Of a DNA stretch of 64,000 nt, positions 13,201 through 26,240 are shown piece by piece. A program made the position numbers and the translations under genes. The number at the start of each line of letters is the position of its first letter. The first letter of the stretch is position 1. This DNA is from Owenia fusiformis. Lineage: Eukaryota > Annelida > Polychaeta > Sabellida > Oweniidae. The notes beneath the pieces are model-generated. The model was not told where the DNA came from, made no database searches, and saw only the letters and a list, made by a program, of their open reading frames with translations. The DNA is taken from contig CAIIXF020000005.1 of NCBI GenBank assembly GCA_903813345.2, forward strand, positions 33,419,375 to 33,483,374, in the 5' to 3' direction.

Positions 13201-16200
13201 AGTCGAATAAGGTAAGTGATCTCGGGAGTCACACATTTTTTGCATATTCTTGAATTTGAAAGTAAATCATCATTGCGATATGAAAACATCATTATTTATT
13301 TTACTTTTAGATCAAATTCTCATAAATGTATTTACTTTGTAATTGTCGTAACTGTAAGGGAAAAATAAAGTAGTGCAAAAATAGTTCTTAAATATTCGAT
13401 TTAAATCAAAAGCACGCGTTTGGACCATCATATCGTGAAGACGAACTCCACTGCCTACTTAGTATTTAACTCATATAACTGGTAAACATCATCAATGTAA
13501 TGAACTAAATATGTGGTTCAGCCAATTGACCCTCTTGTCTGCATTAGGGTTAAGGTATATACACATGTTCAGAATTTTTTATTCCTAATCGGAGTTCTAT
13601 GTTATTTTCAGGTACACACATGATTTATTCCATACTTGCTCTGAGTTTTTCAGTTTTACAAAAAGAGGCATGAATACATGAAGACTGTTAGACGTTTACT
13701 ATAGTTGAGTGCTAATCACATATGTTCTATGGACAGTGTACATAAAAGGAGATAATTCAGTGACCTACATATTTTTACTTTTAAAAAGTAGGTCACTGAG
13801 TCTCTTAAATTTTAATAGTTTTCATAATCTACATTTATTACCCTTTGCATTCGTTTGACTTCTCTTCTTAAAAGAGAGCTTCGTCGTTCGTAGTTTAACT
13901 AGACTCTGCACGCAGGGTATACATTTATATACTCTTTGTGCGAAATTGATAGATGTACAGCCCGGTGTACATCATTTATGGTATGAGCTATAATGAGCAA
14001 AGAACTTCTCCGGCTTTATTTCTAATAGATCCAAACTAAGCTATTTTTTATTTCAAAGTAGATTACTTGTTCCAAAAGGAGAAATACCGAAAAATATTTA
14101 AAAACATAGAATATAGTTCAGATTGAAAGTGAAGGTTTCAGCAAGATCAATAACATTATTCTAGCGAAGTATAAAAACTGGTGAGTAGTTGTTAAAACTA
14201 CGTTATAATGTCATTATGTTAGTGAGGATTTTGCTTCCGCATGGGGGGGGCGCTATATATAGGGTGGTACTTCCACATACTTTCGCAGCTTTTCATCAAA
14301 CCTTACATTTGTTAGCCTCCCATTTAACAAACATTTTAATTGGATCTATCAAACATGTTTCTCAAACTATAAAGTATAGATTATATTAATCAATCTCTCA
14401 GTCATGTCAATCCAGCGTACCTAACTGAAATATTGGTATAAATAATATGACTATTTCAAAACAATCTAGGCCCGACTTAATCCTGGAAGGGTTATTTATG
14501 GATCCCAATAAAAATGATTTTGTCAATAGTATGTCAAACAAATGGGTATTTAGATCCGCATAGAGACTTCATTAAATAGCACTGTCATCAGTGCTATCGT
14601 CTAATAATTGAACTATCAAGGATGTTTGCAAATATATCGTATGGACACAGAGCAGTCCTAAAGTTTTTAGGCTTGTTATCACACGACCGTTGGGATATAG
14701 TCGTCGCATCTTCTGCCTACTTTTTGGTGGGATTTCGTTCGTCACGTGCCTTGTTTTTATTTGTGATGTAAATTGATTAAAACCTCAACAGTGTGTTTCT
14801 AGCTTGTACTATTAACTTTACATGGTTATTGGCAGGAATTCAATGGCACTTTTGATGAGATGTCGGCTATAAGTTCTGCACTTAGATATTAGAAAGAATT
14901 CATAACAAACGTATATAGCGTATTTGTAAATCCTTTACGATGTTCATCACTTATAAAGTTTGTGTACTACGTCATAATTTGTCGCGCAGCTCTACCCATT
15001 CAGAAGCCATGGCTATAAACGTTTTTCATAAGTTGGTAAATTCTTATCTCGTTTAGACATTGATAGCGAATCATGGTGATACTTGGCATGTCTTAACCAG
15101 ACTAATGTAACAAGAACATATCTTTCCTCAATCACGCAATGAAAAAACAAATCCAAACAAACAGTTTAAATCATTACGCTAAACCTAGATGCTATTATTG
15201 TGACTTGTCAGGAAAAGAAAGTATTGAAGTTTTACACGCTTTAATTTGCGATAAATTGAATCCACTGAAGTAATATACGGTCTTATTATTTCAATAGAAA
15301 GCTAACTTTATTGCCTCTTTTTAAGTTGCCTTAATAGGATAATTATTAAAGTTAATGATTTCGACATTTCTTTTATATTGGTGTCAGTATCCATAAATGT
15401 GTCTTATGATGATCGACATTCATATGGAATATTCATGGATACTTATTAATTGCATATTACGTAATCGTATGGTAACAATAATTCCAAGGTCAGCAAAACA
15501 GCTAAAGAAATAGAGACATAAAAGCAAATATGTCATATTAATCATCATAATGGAAAAGATATGTGAAGTGTTAGCATGTATATGGATATGGATCTCAGCA
15601 GATGCCTCAAAACATTAATGGGCACCTGGATAAACATTGCAGAGGGCCACAGATGCTATGATAAGAATATTGCCATGAGCATGCTCTTATGTGATAGCAC
15701 TCATTATCAGTTCTTCTTTTGTAAAAAGGAATCATTGGTTTTATTATGTGTTTGTACTTGAAAGAAGGTACACATGCTATAATTGATGACCTGCTGTGTA
15801 ATTATTTGAAACATTGAAAATTGACAGCAGTGTACTTGATATATAGGATTGGATTTATTCATTGCTGTACAAGAGCACATCCTATTGTTTCTATTGATCA
15901 ATTGATAAGTGTAATGAAATGCTCATCAACAGTACATTAAATATACGAAGCTATTTAGTTAAACTACTATTGATAACCGAATTTGACATCCCTTTTAATA
16001 GCCTTTCCTTCTTTTTTTCAGGTCGATCTGTCTGTCTACTTACGCATTACGTTAAGGATTTATGACTCTTGTTGGACAATTGTGGATAAAGTACCGCTTG
16101 AAGAAGATCCATGGTCTGTCATGATCGGATAATAGTCATTTCGGTCTTTGTCATGAACAAGCAGCTGGGTATGAATTAGTCTGAACGGGAGGTATGATTG

Positions 16201-16618
16201 CTGAATAGAGAAACAGGACAGAGGTTCATCATGCATAAGAAAACTAAGAAAAGGGTAATCTATTTTCACGACTTGAGGGATTGATAGAGAGAATGATGAC
16301 TTTCTCTATGCCTTATGTTTGTCAATGATTGAATGCTATTGGACTTGCAAAAGAATTAGATTAGTAATCAACTGTATGTCAATAATTGCTCTACTGATGA
16401 GCCCCTTCGTCCGACTGACAACGAGCACTACCCATTGGAAACAATTCAGAAGTCACTTTGCATACATATGACCCAATATTGCATTATGGTATTTATACTT
16501 GGTTGGATATGCACCCATCTTGTTGGTATTGATTCAAACAGCCATGGATTGACAAGGAAATACTTGTAAAAGAAACACTAATACACTTCCCTATGTATCG
16601 ATCAGGACTACTTAGGAC
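10284..16618. other. Non-coding stretch upstream of the glutamate receptor
   Basis: No frame with recognisable motifs. A short inverted repeat lies at 13757-13797. The 5' untranslated region and promoter of the receptor gene probably lie in the last part, but I see no signal that fixes the transcription start. Confidence 0.5.
13757..13797. repeat. Short inverted repeat
   Basis: CAGTGACCTAC and GTAGGTCACTG form perfect 11-bp arms around an AT-rich spacer. It may be the remnant of a small TIR element; too short to classify. Confidence 0.6.
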
Positions 16619-18002
16619 ATGAGAGGTGTTCGCTTTTCTGGTCATTTGTACCAGGTGTTCCTATGTACCTTTATATGGAACACTAACTATTCGTTTGCAA
16701 CCTTCAGTGTCCCATCGCTGAAAAGAAATAGTTCCCTATCGGCTAACATAGCTGCAAAGGAACCAGGTAATATAATTCTTGGTGGACTCTTTCCAGTCCA
16801 TGAAAAGGGACAAGGTGACATACATTGTGGAAAAATCAATACAAATAGAGGAATTCAAAGGTTGGAAGCAATGCTTTTTACAATCGATGAGATAAATCGT
16901 AGATCTGACATCCTACCAGATGTCAAACTAGGGGCGAATATACTTGACACTTGTTCAAGGGATACCTATGCTCTAGAACAATCACTGGAATATGTCAGGG
17001 CCTCGATGAGCACCCTGGATGCTTCAGAGTTTAAATGTGAGGACGGAAGTACAGCAACCTCTAGTACAGCGCCCAAAGCTATCGCTGGTGTGATTGGAGG
17101 CTCGTACAGCAGTGTTTCTATACAAGTTGCCAATCTCTTAAGGTTGTTCAAAATTCCACAGATTAGTTATGCCTCAACCAGCGCTGCACTGAGTGATAAG
17201 ATCCGTTTTGACTTCTTTGCCCGAACTGTCCCTCCAGATACTTTACAAGCAAAGGCTATGGTCGATATTGTTGTCCACTTCAACTGGACTTATATTTCCA
17301 CAGTTTCCTCTGAAGGAGATTATGGGCAAAATGGTATGGATTCATTCATACGAGAGGCGCGTGGACGCAACATTTGTTATGCCGTAAACGAAAAGATCCC
17401 TGCATCATCAACTGATGCAGATTTAGACGAAGTAATTAAAAACTTATTGTTGAAGTCTAGTGCGCGTGCAGTTGTGATGTTCACACGTGGTGAGGATGCG
17501 CGCGCACTGTTGTCTGCTGCTACGAGAAACAATGTAACTGATAAATTTGTTTGGATTGCGAGTGATGGTTGGGGTAAGCAGGACATGCCAGTGCGTGATA
17601 ATGAACTGGCAGCTGAGGGCGCCTTAACTATCGAGCTCCAATCTACACCCATTCCTGCATTCGATACATATTTTATGGGAAGAACTCCCAGAAACAACAT
17701 TCGCAATCCTTGGTTCAATAGCTATTGGGAGCATGTTTTCAAATGTAAACTCAATGGCATCTCCAATACAACATTACATGAAACCATTCCATTTTGTACT
17801 GGTGATGAAAAGATCTCAAAAAGGGTATATAAACAGGAAAGCAAAGTACAGTTTGTATATGATGCAGTGTATGCTATATCTAAAGCCCTTGACAGTATGT
17901 ATACCGATTTGTGTCCAAAGAGGGATGGTCTTTGCAGTGCAATGAAGACAATCAGTGGAGATGAACTCTACAGGAGATACATTCTTAATGTATCCTTTAC
18001 TG
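16619..18002 (+). CDS. Metabotropic glutamate receptor, exon 1 (ligand-binding domain)
   Basis: Encodes residues 1-461 plus one base of codon 462. A hydrophobic segment near residues 9-28 is a likely signal peptide. The rest is the bilobed Venus-flytrap (LIVBP-like) domain. Group II hallmarks are visible: GIQRLEAM (R81), ILDTCSRDTYALEQSLE, GGSYSSVSIQVANLLRL, ISYASTS, SEGDYG (D233, Y235), ASDGW (D316) and ESKVQF (K409). The arginine, serine/threonine, aspartate, tyrosine and lysine positions known to hold glutamate in this family are all kept, so it should bind glutamate. The frame stays open to 18082, but the exon should end at the donor ACTG|GTAAGG, because the next exon joins there in phase 1. 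ATG at 16619 is the first in-frame Met before the hydrophobic stretch. Confidence 0.95.
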
Positions 18003-20227
18003 GTAAGGCCCTCGTGAATACAATTGTTTTTTCCCTCCAATCCATTAATCGGTCATTAGTTTATATCAATGATGTTCCTTAAAATAGTTTTCCTCGTCTC
18101 TTTGATCATTGGGAATGTTAATCGCTTGGACATTGCTTTGAGGCAATCAACCCAAGCCCGAGTGCTACATTAACATTACCGTAATCCGAAGATATGGTTT
18201 GTTTTGATCAAAGTAGTCAATTGGAGTCTCTAGTTAAGTGGGGGGTCATAACATGCAACATGAGATCGACTTTTCTTCACACTACTCATGATAGAACAAT
18301 CTCTATCATATACTCTTTTGCTAAAATCAATGCTTCGTTATGCATTGACTCTAAGAGGTCCCCAAGCGCATTCTTTTCCAATATTCCATTTGTAAGTTAT
18401 TGACTATTAAAGATAATCGGCCCTAGTTCATCAAGATTTTGTTGACAGTTACCACTAGTAGATCGTCTGACATTTTAATTTCTGACCCCTCCGGTAATTG
18501 GAAAGTGTAATATGGGTGTTAACATAGGTCGTCAGGATTTCAGGAGGCATTACCGTCAGCTTTATTCGCGTCTAGGTTAAAGGTCTATCTAGAGTCCAAT
18601 AAAAGACCATCGTTTAAAACAACTTGATGGATATCAAGTTCAAATGTCACTTACTGTTACACTACAACATCTATGTCAACATCTTTAAGGGATAAGATTA
18701 AGGTGACATTAACCTCTCAGGGATGGCTACAACAGTAGCATTTAAAATGATGCATTATAGCTAGCTAGCCAGACGATTTGTCGTTTCCTAACTAACACGA
18801 AGAATGTAAAAAACCTTATAGACAAAGAGCTTGACTACTAATTGTTTTATCAAATTCTTACATTGCCTCACATTGATAGAAAAAGACTTATAAATAGTCT
18901 CAAAGATGTCATCGGTTTTGATTATGCAAACAGCACTTGTTGACACTTGTTCCAGAAAGTTTTTATTTAGTGTTAACAGTATTACAACTCAGCATAGGAG
19001 TTCTAAAGGCAATTGCATAATGAAAGAGATAAAATTAGATCAATCGGTACAAGCTCGAACATTCTATTCAATTTTATCAAATTCAATATATCACCACTCA
19101 GATATATATTTTCGTCTTCTAGCAATAATTCATATTCCTGTTTGTTAATATTGGTCAGGATTAATAGGCTTTGTGCATTGGTCCCAATAATGTGTCAACG
19201 CCTGTCTTAACAGACATTTGTAACAGACAGCCCGTTTATTTTTATCTTTATCATTCCAATATAATGAAGGAAAAATACTTGTGTTCTCTGACCAATCTCC
19301 AGAACCATTATTTTTGAAACATATAAACTCTTTTCAAAATAGAATGCAAAATCAAGATGGAGAATTCGTAAAATCTTAGCTATCTAAGCACAAGTGTCAA
19401 AGGGAAATGACCGAAAACTGTAAAGAAACCTAACAAAAAACAAACTCTAAGTTAAAACCTGTCATACTAAAAATATACCCTTTATGTATATCCCAAAACC
19501 ATGATCTAACGTGAGAAGAAATAATGTCTATCCCCCCTTTAATTAAGATACTTTTGAATATTCTGGAAACAATTTGAAATGTTTGGATGGCATGCCCGAA
19601 ATCGTCACTTGTAAAGAATTATGTTACAGTTTATAATGTTTGGATTAATGAGTTTCATCATTAAGAATGATTTCATTGTTCCAAAAAGCCATAGATATCA
19701 CTTTGGTAACCAATGGCTTTAACGTTCATTGATCCTCAACAAACATATTCATATACATTTAAGGTAAGAAAGAGTAAAACAAAAACCATGTTCAATCATA
19801 ATAGTAGACGAGTAGGAAAAACCCCCCAAAGCCTTAATTAAAATAAGGGAGTTAAATAGTTGACTGACCGCCAACAAAATCTTGGTACCAATGGAAAGCT
19901 CTGATATCATAATAAGTGATGTAAAGGTCAGATATAATTGACATAGATGTTGCATTACTAAATGATTAAAGAAAACGGTGTTACTGTCCTCCTAACAAAT
20001 CCCTTAATCAGTGTATAGATCCGCCTTGTCTAGCGTGCCATATTGATAATTTAATTGGATGGTACTTATTAGTGTATCTTTCTCGGTTCCTCTTATTGAC
20101 CAAACATCCTTTCTTACTTTCCAAAGGAAACACGTGGATCTGATATAACCATTTTATTGACCAACATCCCAAGAAGCTCTTGTCCATGCCCATCTCATTT
20201 AATCCTAATAAACAACCCCAGAACTTT

Positions 20228-21587
20228 CACGCCTAACCATCGACAACGTACAGTGACAAAATATACAGTCGTATACTTTAGATGTACGGTATCACTATTT
20301 AACCGATTTGAAGCGAAGACAATGATGGAGGTTTGATGTAGGTTTTAAAAAAATAATCTGAGGAATACATTAAGGATTTAATGTTTCAAATAACGTTAAA
20401 AGATTTTCGAACAGTGCTCGATATTTTCGTAGTCAATCTACCCATATAAGTGGTCGGTTGGAAAATGTTGTTTTTTACACATTTCCTTTGATCATTTCCT
20501 CCCCTGCCGTCTAAGAGTGTTGAATTTTTTTTTATGATAATATGTTTCTTTAAACTACACAATTAAGTCTGTTGAAGATTTAGTAAGTATTAAAGTTTTG
20601 GCTACAATTTAAAAAATCATAAGTGTACGTTGTCAACTCGAATGTACGTTGTCCCATTGAACTTACTCAATTCACAGTTAACCATAATGCTGGCAACCTA
20701 TTTTTCATAACACTCACAGACAGGGGCGCCAGATGCATTAAAAATTGAAACAGAACAATTACAGAATTTTTTTAATTTGATTGAACTATTGGAACTATTG
20801 AGCACTTTTCAGATATATCATAAACGGGATTTTAAAAAATCATGTTCAATAAGCTAATTTAGATCTATCTATCAATGTAACTAACAAAACGTAAGGTGCA
20901 GACGCCAAATAATCAAAGAGGCTGCAAGCAAACTCCGTGGCAGTGCTAGTCTTTAACATATTCTATTCCGAGACACTGAATGGAAGTTTGGGCTGGAAGC
21001 TAACACCCAATGGACACAGATTAACCACCACCACAACAATACTTTCATGAAATCAAAAAATCACATTTGCTAAAATCATCTGTACAAAGGATACTTGAAC
21101 ATGTTCGATAAAGATCACTTGTTACTCATAAAAAGCTTAATGAATTTTGAAATGAAATCATTACATTGTTTAATATTATATCTCATGAATTTCAATTACA
21201 GTGACAACGTACATTCGAGTTGACAACGCACATTTCTGATTTTTTTAATTACAATAAATACTTGAATATTTATTAATCTCCACCCGTCCTAAATTGTGTA
21301 GTTTAAAAAAACATATTCTCATAAAAATCGACCAATTATATGGGTAGATGTACCACGAAAAAATCGAGCACTGTTTAAAAATCTTTTAACGTTACTAGAA
21401 TGTCTTTCCAAACGAATACACGCGAAATCAAACTTGAAATCCTTAATGTATTGCTCAGATAATTTTGTTAAAACCTACATCAAATCTACATCATTGTCTT
21501 TGGTTCAAATCGGTTAATAGCGACATCGTACATCTAAGGTGTACGACAGCGTGTTTTGTCACTGTACGTTGTCGATTGTTAGGCGTG
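20228..21587. mobile_element. Foldback element C (1.36 kb)
   Basis: Ends CACGCCTAACCATCGACAAC and the inverted GTCGATTGTTAGGCGTG form long arms (about 20228-20660 and 21200-21587) with many mismatches. The motif GTACGTTGTC lies at the ends and is repeated where the arms meet the middle (20625-20655, 21200-21230). The flanking 5-mers ACTTT and GCCTT agree at only three positions, so no clear target duplication remains. No coding region seen. Confidence 0.75.
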
Positions 21588-22676
21588 GCCTTATATAACT
21601 TAGAATCATCTTCCTAAAGTTAACTATGACTATGATGTCATAATTGGGAATTTCATAGATTTGTGGTCATTTCTACTTCATATACAAATCATAATATTTC
21701 CATACTTGTAGCTCACTCTTTTGATATGTTTATGCATTGATGAATCTTTTGAGTGTTGTTCTTTTGTAATGAAAGCTTTATAATACGATATTAATATCAT
21801 CATAGTTAAATTTGTAGATTGGATTGGATTTATAAGCTGATCCAACCCAGACATTGTAAACAAAATAATGAATTACAGAATTGTATGTCTAATTTATACC
21901 TTTGAGAACATCTATATGCATTTCCTTATTTAGTGTTGTGTCACATATAGCTATATTTTTGTTTGAATCAGTGACGCGTGACGTTTTGTCCTTGGAATCA
22001 AATACCTTTGAGAATACATTCATGATGTAAAGGCGTTAATTAAGGACAGTAACATCCGTATGAAGAAGAAGTGGTGCTTATCTGGATAACTTACTTCAGA
22101 TAATTTCTTATGAAAAACCCATCATTTTCATTATCTAATTGTCAATTTTAACTGAACAAGTTGAACACGATTTCTCTTTGCCCTAAATGTGTGTCTAAAC
22201 GTGAAAATGTTGATGGATTGTGATATCGACTGGGAGACAATGAGAAACGAGACACTTCTTGCACAATGCAAGCGTGATGATAGGAGTGTTCTGTTTGATC
22301 CATCAAGATGCATTGAAATATACGAGTAGAACTATGTGGGGGTGTATGATTGTCTGGGATGTTGGGCTAATTCTGACTCGGGCATTAAGACTTCTCGCTG
22401 TACTTGCATTATATAAATTTTTCTCATATCTGAGCCGAGTGGCATTTCTTTATATCAATAAAAATAGTATCATTTTACCATTGTTACCTTTCGCATGGCT
22501 TAGTCTTGTATTGGGTGTTTGAAACAGCACGGATTACGATGTTAGAGCATCTTTCATACTTTCAAATTCAAAGTCATATGTTTATTAACTTTTATAAAAA
22601 CTTTTTCAAATGGTTAAAAGCCTATTTACATGCATCCCGATGTCCCTATAGGTTATTTGGCTCTTTTGAAGAAATA

Positions 22677-23245
22677 CCAGATGGGCATAAAAATGGGCCG
22701 TACTTTGTCACCGGATATCTCCATAACCCTCTTGCCTCTACTTCTCAAAGAGTTTACATAATAGATGAAATATAAGTGTTATCCTTTAAAATTTCTGGTA
22801 ATGGGATCAAAATCAAAAACATAAGTCAAAAACGCTTGTTCCGGAAGATTTCAATATGACGTCAATCTTTGTTACTGTTGAAAAATTGATCAATTGGTCC
22901 TCCATATTCTCTGAAGATGGTACACATTGACAAATATTTTTTCAGAAATTGATTGATGACCATGCCTTCAGCAAAGACCTATACAACTTCTGGTGGTCAA
23001 GGATTATTTGCTTAAATCAAAGCTCCATATCAAGCTATTACATTGAAATTAAACAATATACTAAAAGTAAATTTGTAACTCAATCATTTCATGAAATAAA
23101 CATTTTTTGACTCATGTTTTTGATTTTGATGCCATTATCAGAAATAAAATCGTTTCACATGTGCAAATTTTTAGAAGTACAGGTAAGAAGGTGATGGACA
23201 AATCAGATGCCGCCGAAGTACGGCCCATTTTTTATGCCCATCCGG
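22677..23245. mobile_element. Inverted-repeat element G with TA flanks
   Basis: CCAGATGGGCATAAAAATGG at the left end is matched by inverted CCATTTTTTATGCCCATCCGG at the right end, each next to a TA dinucleotide. Inner blocks also pair: GGGATCAAAATCAAAAACAT with ATGTTTTTGATTTTGATGCC. The size and TA flanks suit a mariner-type non-autonomous element; this class call is tentative. Confidence 0.65.
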
Positions 23246-23400
23246 TATAAGTCATGATCAACATTTCGGTGATATTTACATTCAAAGGAATTTAGTAAAT
23301 GTACTTGCAGTTATTGAGATAATTTAGTTACAATTCATTGATAATCATAATGTGCGCAAATCGTTTTGGTACAGGGGCTTATCTGGAGATCCATATAAAT

Positions 23401-24232
23401 CACAGGCTGGTATCGAAAGATTTGTCCGCTGTGACGGAGCATGCTATTTTTCATAAAAACACTAAGAATGCTTCACGATTTATTTTTTAACTCATATGTT
23501 TCGTTATATCAAAGATAATTACTTAGTCCATGCAATGGATATATCATTTGCGTGTAACCTTCACTTCTGTTTGAAGTCCAATAACGCTAGGAGTAAAATC
23601 TATTGAAAACGGCGCCAGAGTATCAAACTCTAAAATGTACCATTTCTTTTTTAACTTTTTAATGACATGATATAGTGACACGATAATATTAACATATGTT
23701 TTCAGCATAACTCTGAATGTATTAATGAGATATTAATGCATTGGGTCTTTTTAATTTTTTTTATAAAAAATAATATTAATATTTTTTGTCCGCTGTGACG
23801 GAGCATTTTCACAGTTCACATTTGCAATTGCTCCGTCACAGCGGACAAAAAAATTAAACATTATTTTTTATAAAATAATTAAAAAGACCAAATACATCAA
23901 CATCTCATTTATACCTTCATAGTTATGCTGAAACCATGTGTAAATATTATCGTGTCACTATATCGTGCCATTAGAAAGTTAAACAAGAAATGGTACATTT
24001 TGAAGTATGATACCCCGGCGCCATTTTCAATAGCTTTTCTTCCCAGCGTAATTGGACTTCAAACAGAAGTGAAAGTTACCCGCAAATGATATATCCATTG
24101 CATGGAGTAAGTAATTTTGTATGGTATAACGAAACATGTGAGTTAAAAAATAAATCGTGAAGTATTCTTAGCGTTTTTATGAAAAATAGCATACTCCGTC
24201 ACAGCGGACAAATATTTCGATACCAGCCTGTG
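23401..24232. mobile_element. Foldback element B (832 bp) with 5-bp target duplication
   Basis: Ends CACAGGCTGGTATCGAAAG and CGATACCAGCCTGTG, flanked on both sides by TAAAT (23396-23400 and 24233-24237). The two arms are about 390-400 bp and closely matched. The motif TTGTCCGCTGTGACGGAGCA lies near both outer ends and again on each side of the centre (about 23787-23850), so each arm is bounded by direct copies. No open frame of note. CAC ends and a 5-bp duplication are as in element A. Confidence 0.9.
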
Positions 24233-26240
24233 TAAATGAGGGGCAAAAAATTGAAAATGATAATAAACCGAAAATGATAATAAACCGAAAATGAATAGTG
24301 ATTGCTCTGGTCCTTGGTCCAAGGGTATTTCAATTCTTTCCGTAAGTTCAGCGAGGCTCGATCTTGAAGGTTGATTGGGTATTCGATCTGATAAACCAGG
24401 GTATTTCGTTCCATCGATGTTTACGGCACGTTATTGGATATCTAGAGGAATATGATTAGCTTCTTTAATGAGTGCTTTTATTTCCTCTATTCGATATAAA
24501 TCAATTCATCCTGATTGAGTCGGTCAAAACTAATGCTGAACGATTCACAATTACATTCAGGGATGTTATTTGATCATATTTAGCCACCCAAATAAAATTT
24601 GCTGACATCAAGGCCACTTTGTTGGCAATTAAGTGTTTTTTTTATCGAAGTGCCTTATCTATTTTTGAGAAAGATATCTGTCATCGATATTCAGACAATG
24701 GGTAACTTTCCTTGAAATGTTTTGACATTTAATTGTTCCAATTACCTTCAAATAAACAATGGGTGTAATTTTATCCAGAATACGTGTCTTCTTTCTTAAT
24801 TTGAGTTATATGTAATGTTCAATGGAGCATACTTGAATTGAACATCAGAGTAATTTGTGTGACAAACATTTATTGGACATGCAATGATAGCTATTGATCC
24901 GAGTTCTACAAAATGTCAAAAGTAACCCTCTTTTTGTATCCGTATTGTCAGAATGGATCAATCACTAACCTGAGCTTGCTAGATGGGGGTATCTCCTCTT
25001 CGCTTGAAATCTATCGACCTTTCAACGGTTCAAAGCAGTAGTCATAATTCAGACTAATCGCTTGGATATGAAAAAGTAGTTCCCTTATAATCAGTGACAA
25101 GGTTTTTTCGGAAACCCATTTTAATTTAGCTCAATCAATTTGCAGACCAAGTTGGGAATCGGAGTGAGGGGAGAATTTTGATGAATATTAATGCTTAATG
25201 ACAACGTTGTTAGTAATGGTGCACCCATCCTACTAATTTCACAAATTAATAAGCAAACTCATTTCTTTGCTGTTTTCTAAATTAGACCTTATCATCAAAG
25301 TCAGTGTCACATCGGCTTATGTTTTCTAAGGAAAAATTAGATAGATTATAAGATGATAGAAACCACATTATCTTCAAAGCTGGGAACATGATTAAAGTCG
25401 CCCGAGTGGAAGTAGAAGATCGTCATTATCATTGGTACCATATAGACTTAACAAGATTTGCAGATTTCCAATATCGTTGCATAACACGTGTTCTAGGGTT
25501 GCTTAATCCAGTTACATTAATCATTATTTCCCAGAGAAACCCACACAAATTATGACAATTTCTGATACAGCTCGGATAATTCTAGACAGGTCGGGAATGA
25601 TCTATCTTACTCCATGTGAACTTTAACCATATTTCAACCCACGAGAGCAAGAGCAGTCAAATTATTAAAATATCAAGGTAATTGCTTTTAGATAATTACA
25701 TACTTCAATGTCTCATTTACTACAACTTCACTGATTTGATGTCACTTATATGACATGTACATGTCACTTCAAATGAAATTTTAATAGAGGCAGTATCAAA
25801 TAGCACAGTTCAAGTTGACCGTGGTGGTGACAGGACCAGAGATGGGACAACCTCCGACAAAGCTTTTATATTCCGTTTATGATACCCCTTGTTCTGGTCC
25901 AATATAACAACTAATGCAAATATGTCCCTCTCTTCCAAGCTTCATCTTTTTTATTCCGCTCCTCCATATTCAAACGTTTATTTATATCTAGTGATACGAT
26001 CATACATACATGTACATTTGTACAGCGATTTTACGGACCCATCATTTTTATTTCAACAAATACATTTTAACTTTCTATATTGACTGAGGGTAGTTGCTCT
26101 TATTCTACATACTACTTGGTACTTACAATAACGTTCACCGGAACTACGGATTTTTGTGCCCTGCCGTTAAAGTTATCTTTAGGCTATTCACAAAATCCTT
26201 CATTGTCATTCTTTTGATCATGATCATTGCTTGTTTACAG

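Larger units (their letters stand above)
18003..26240 (+). other. Intron 1 of the glutamate receptor gene
   Basis: Starts GTAAGG and ends TTTACAG. It contains three inverted-repeat elements (20228-21587, 22677-23245, 23401-24232) and otherwise unremarkable AT-rich sequence. Vertebrate group II receptors have several more residues at the exon 1/2 junction than this join gives, so a small in-phase exon inside the intron cannot be excluded. Confidence 0.85.

Noticed and set aside
18003-18082. Continuation of the receptor exon 1 frame
   Set aside because: Sequence after GTAAGG no longer resembles the receptor, and exon 2 joins in phase at 18002.
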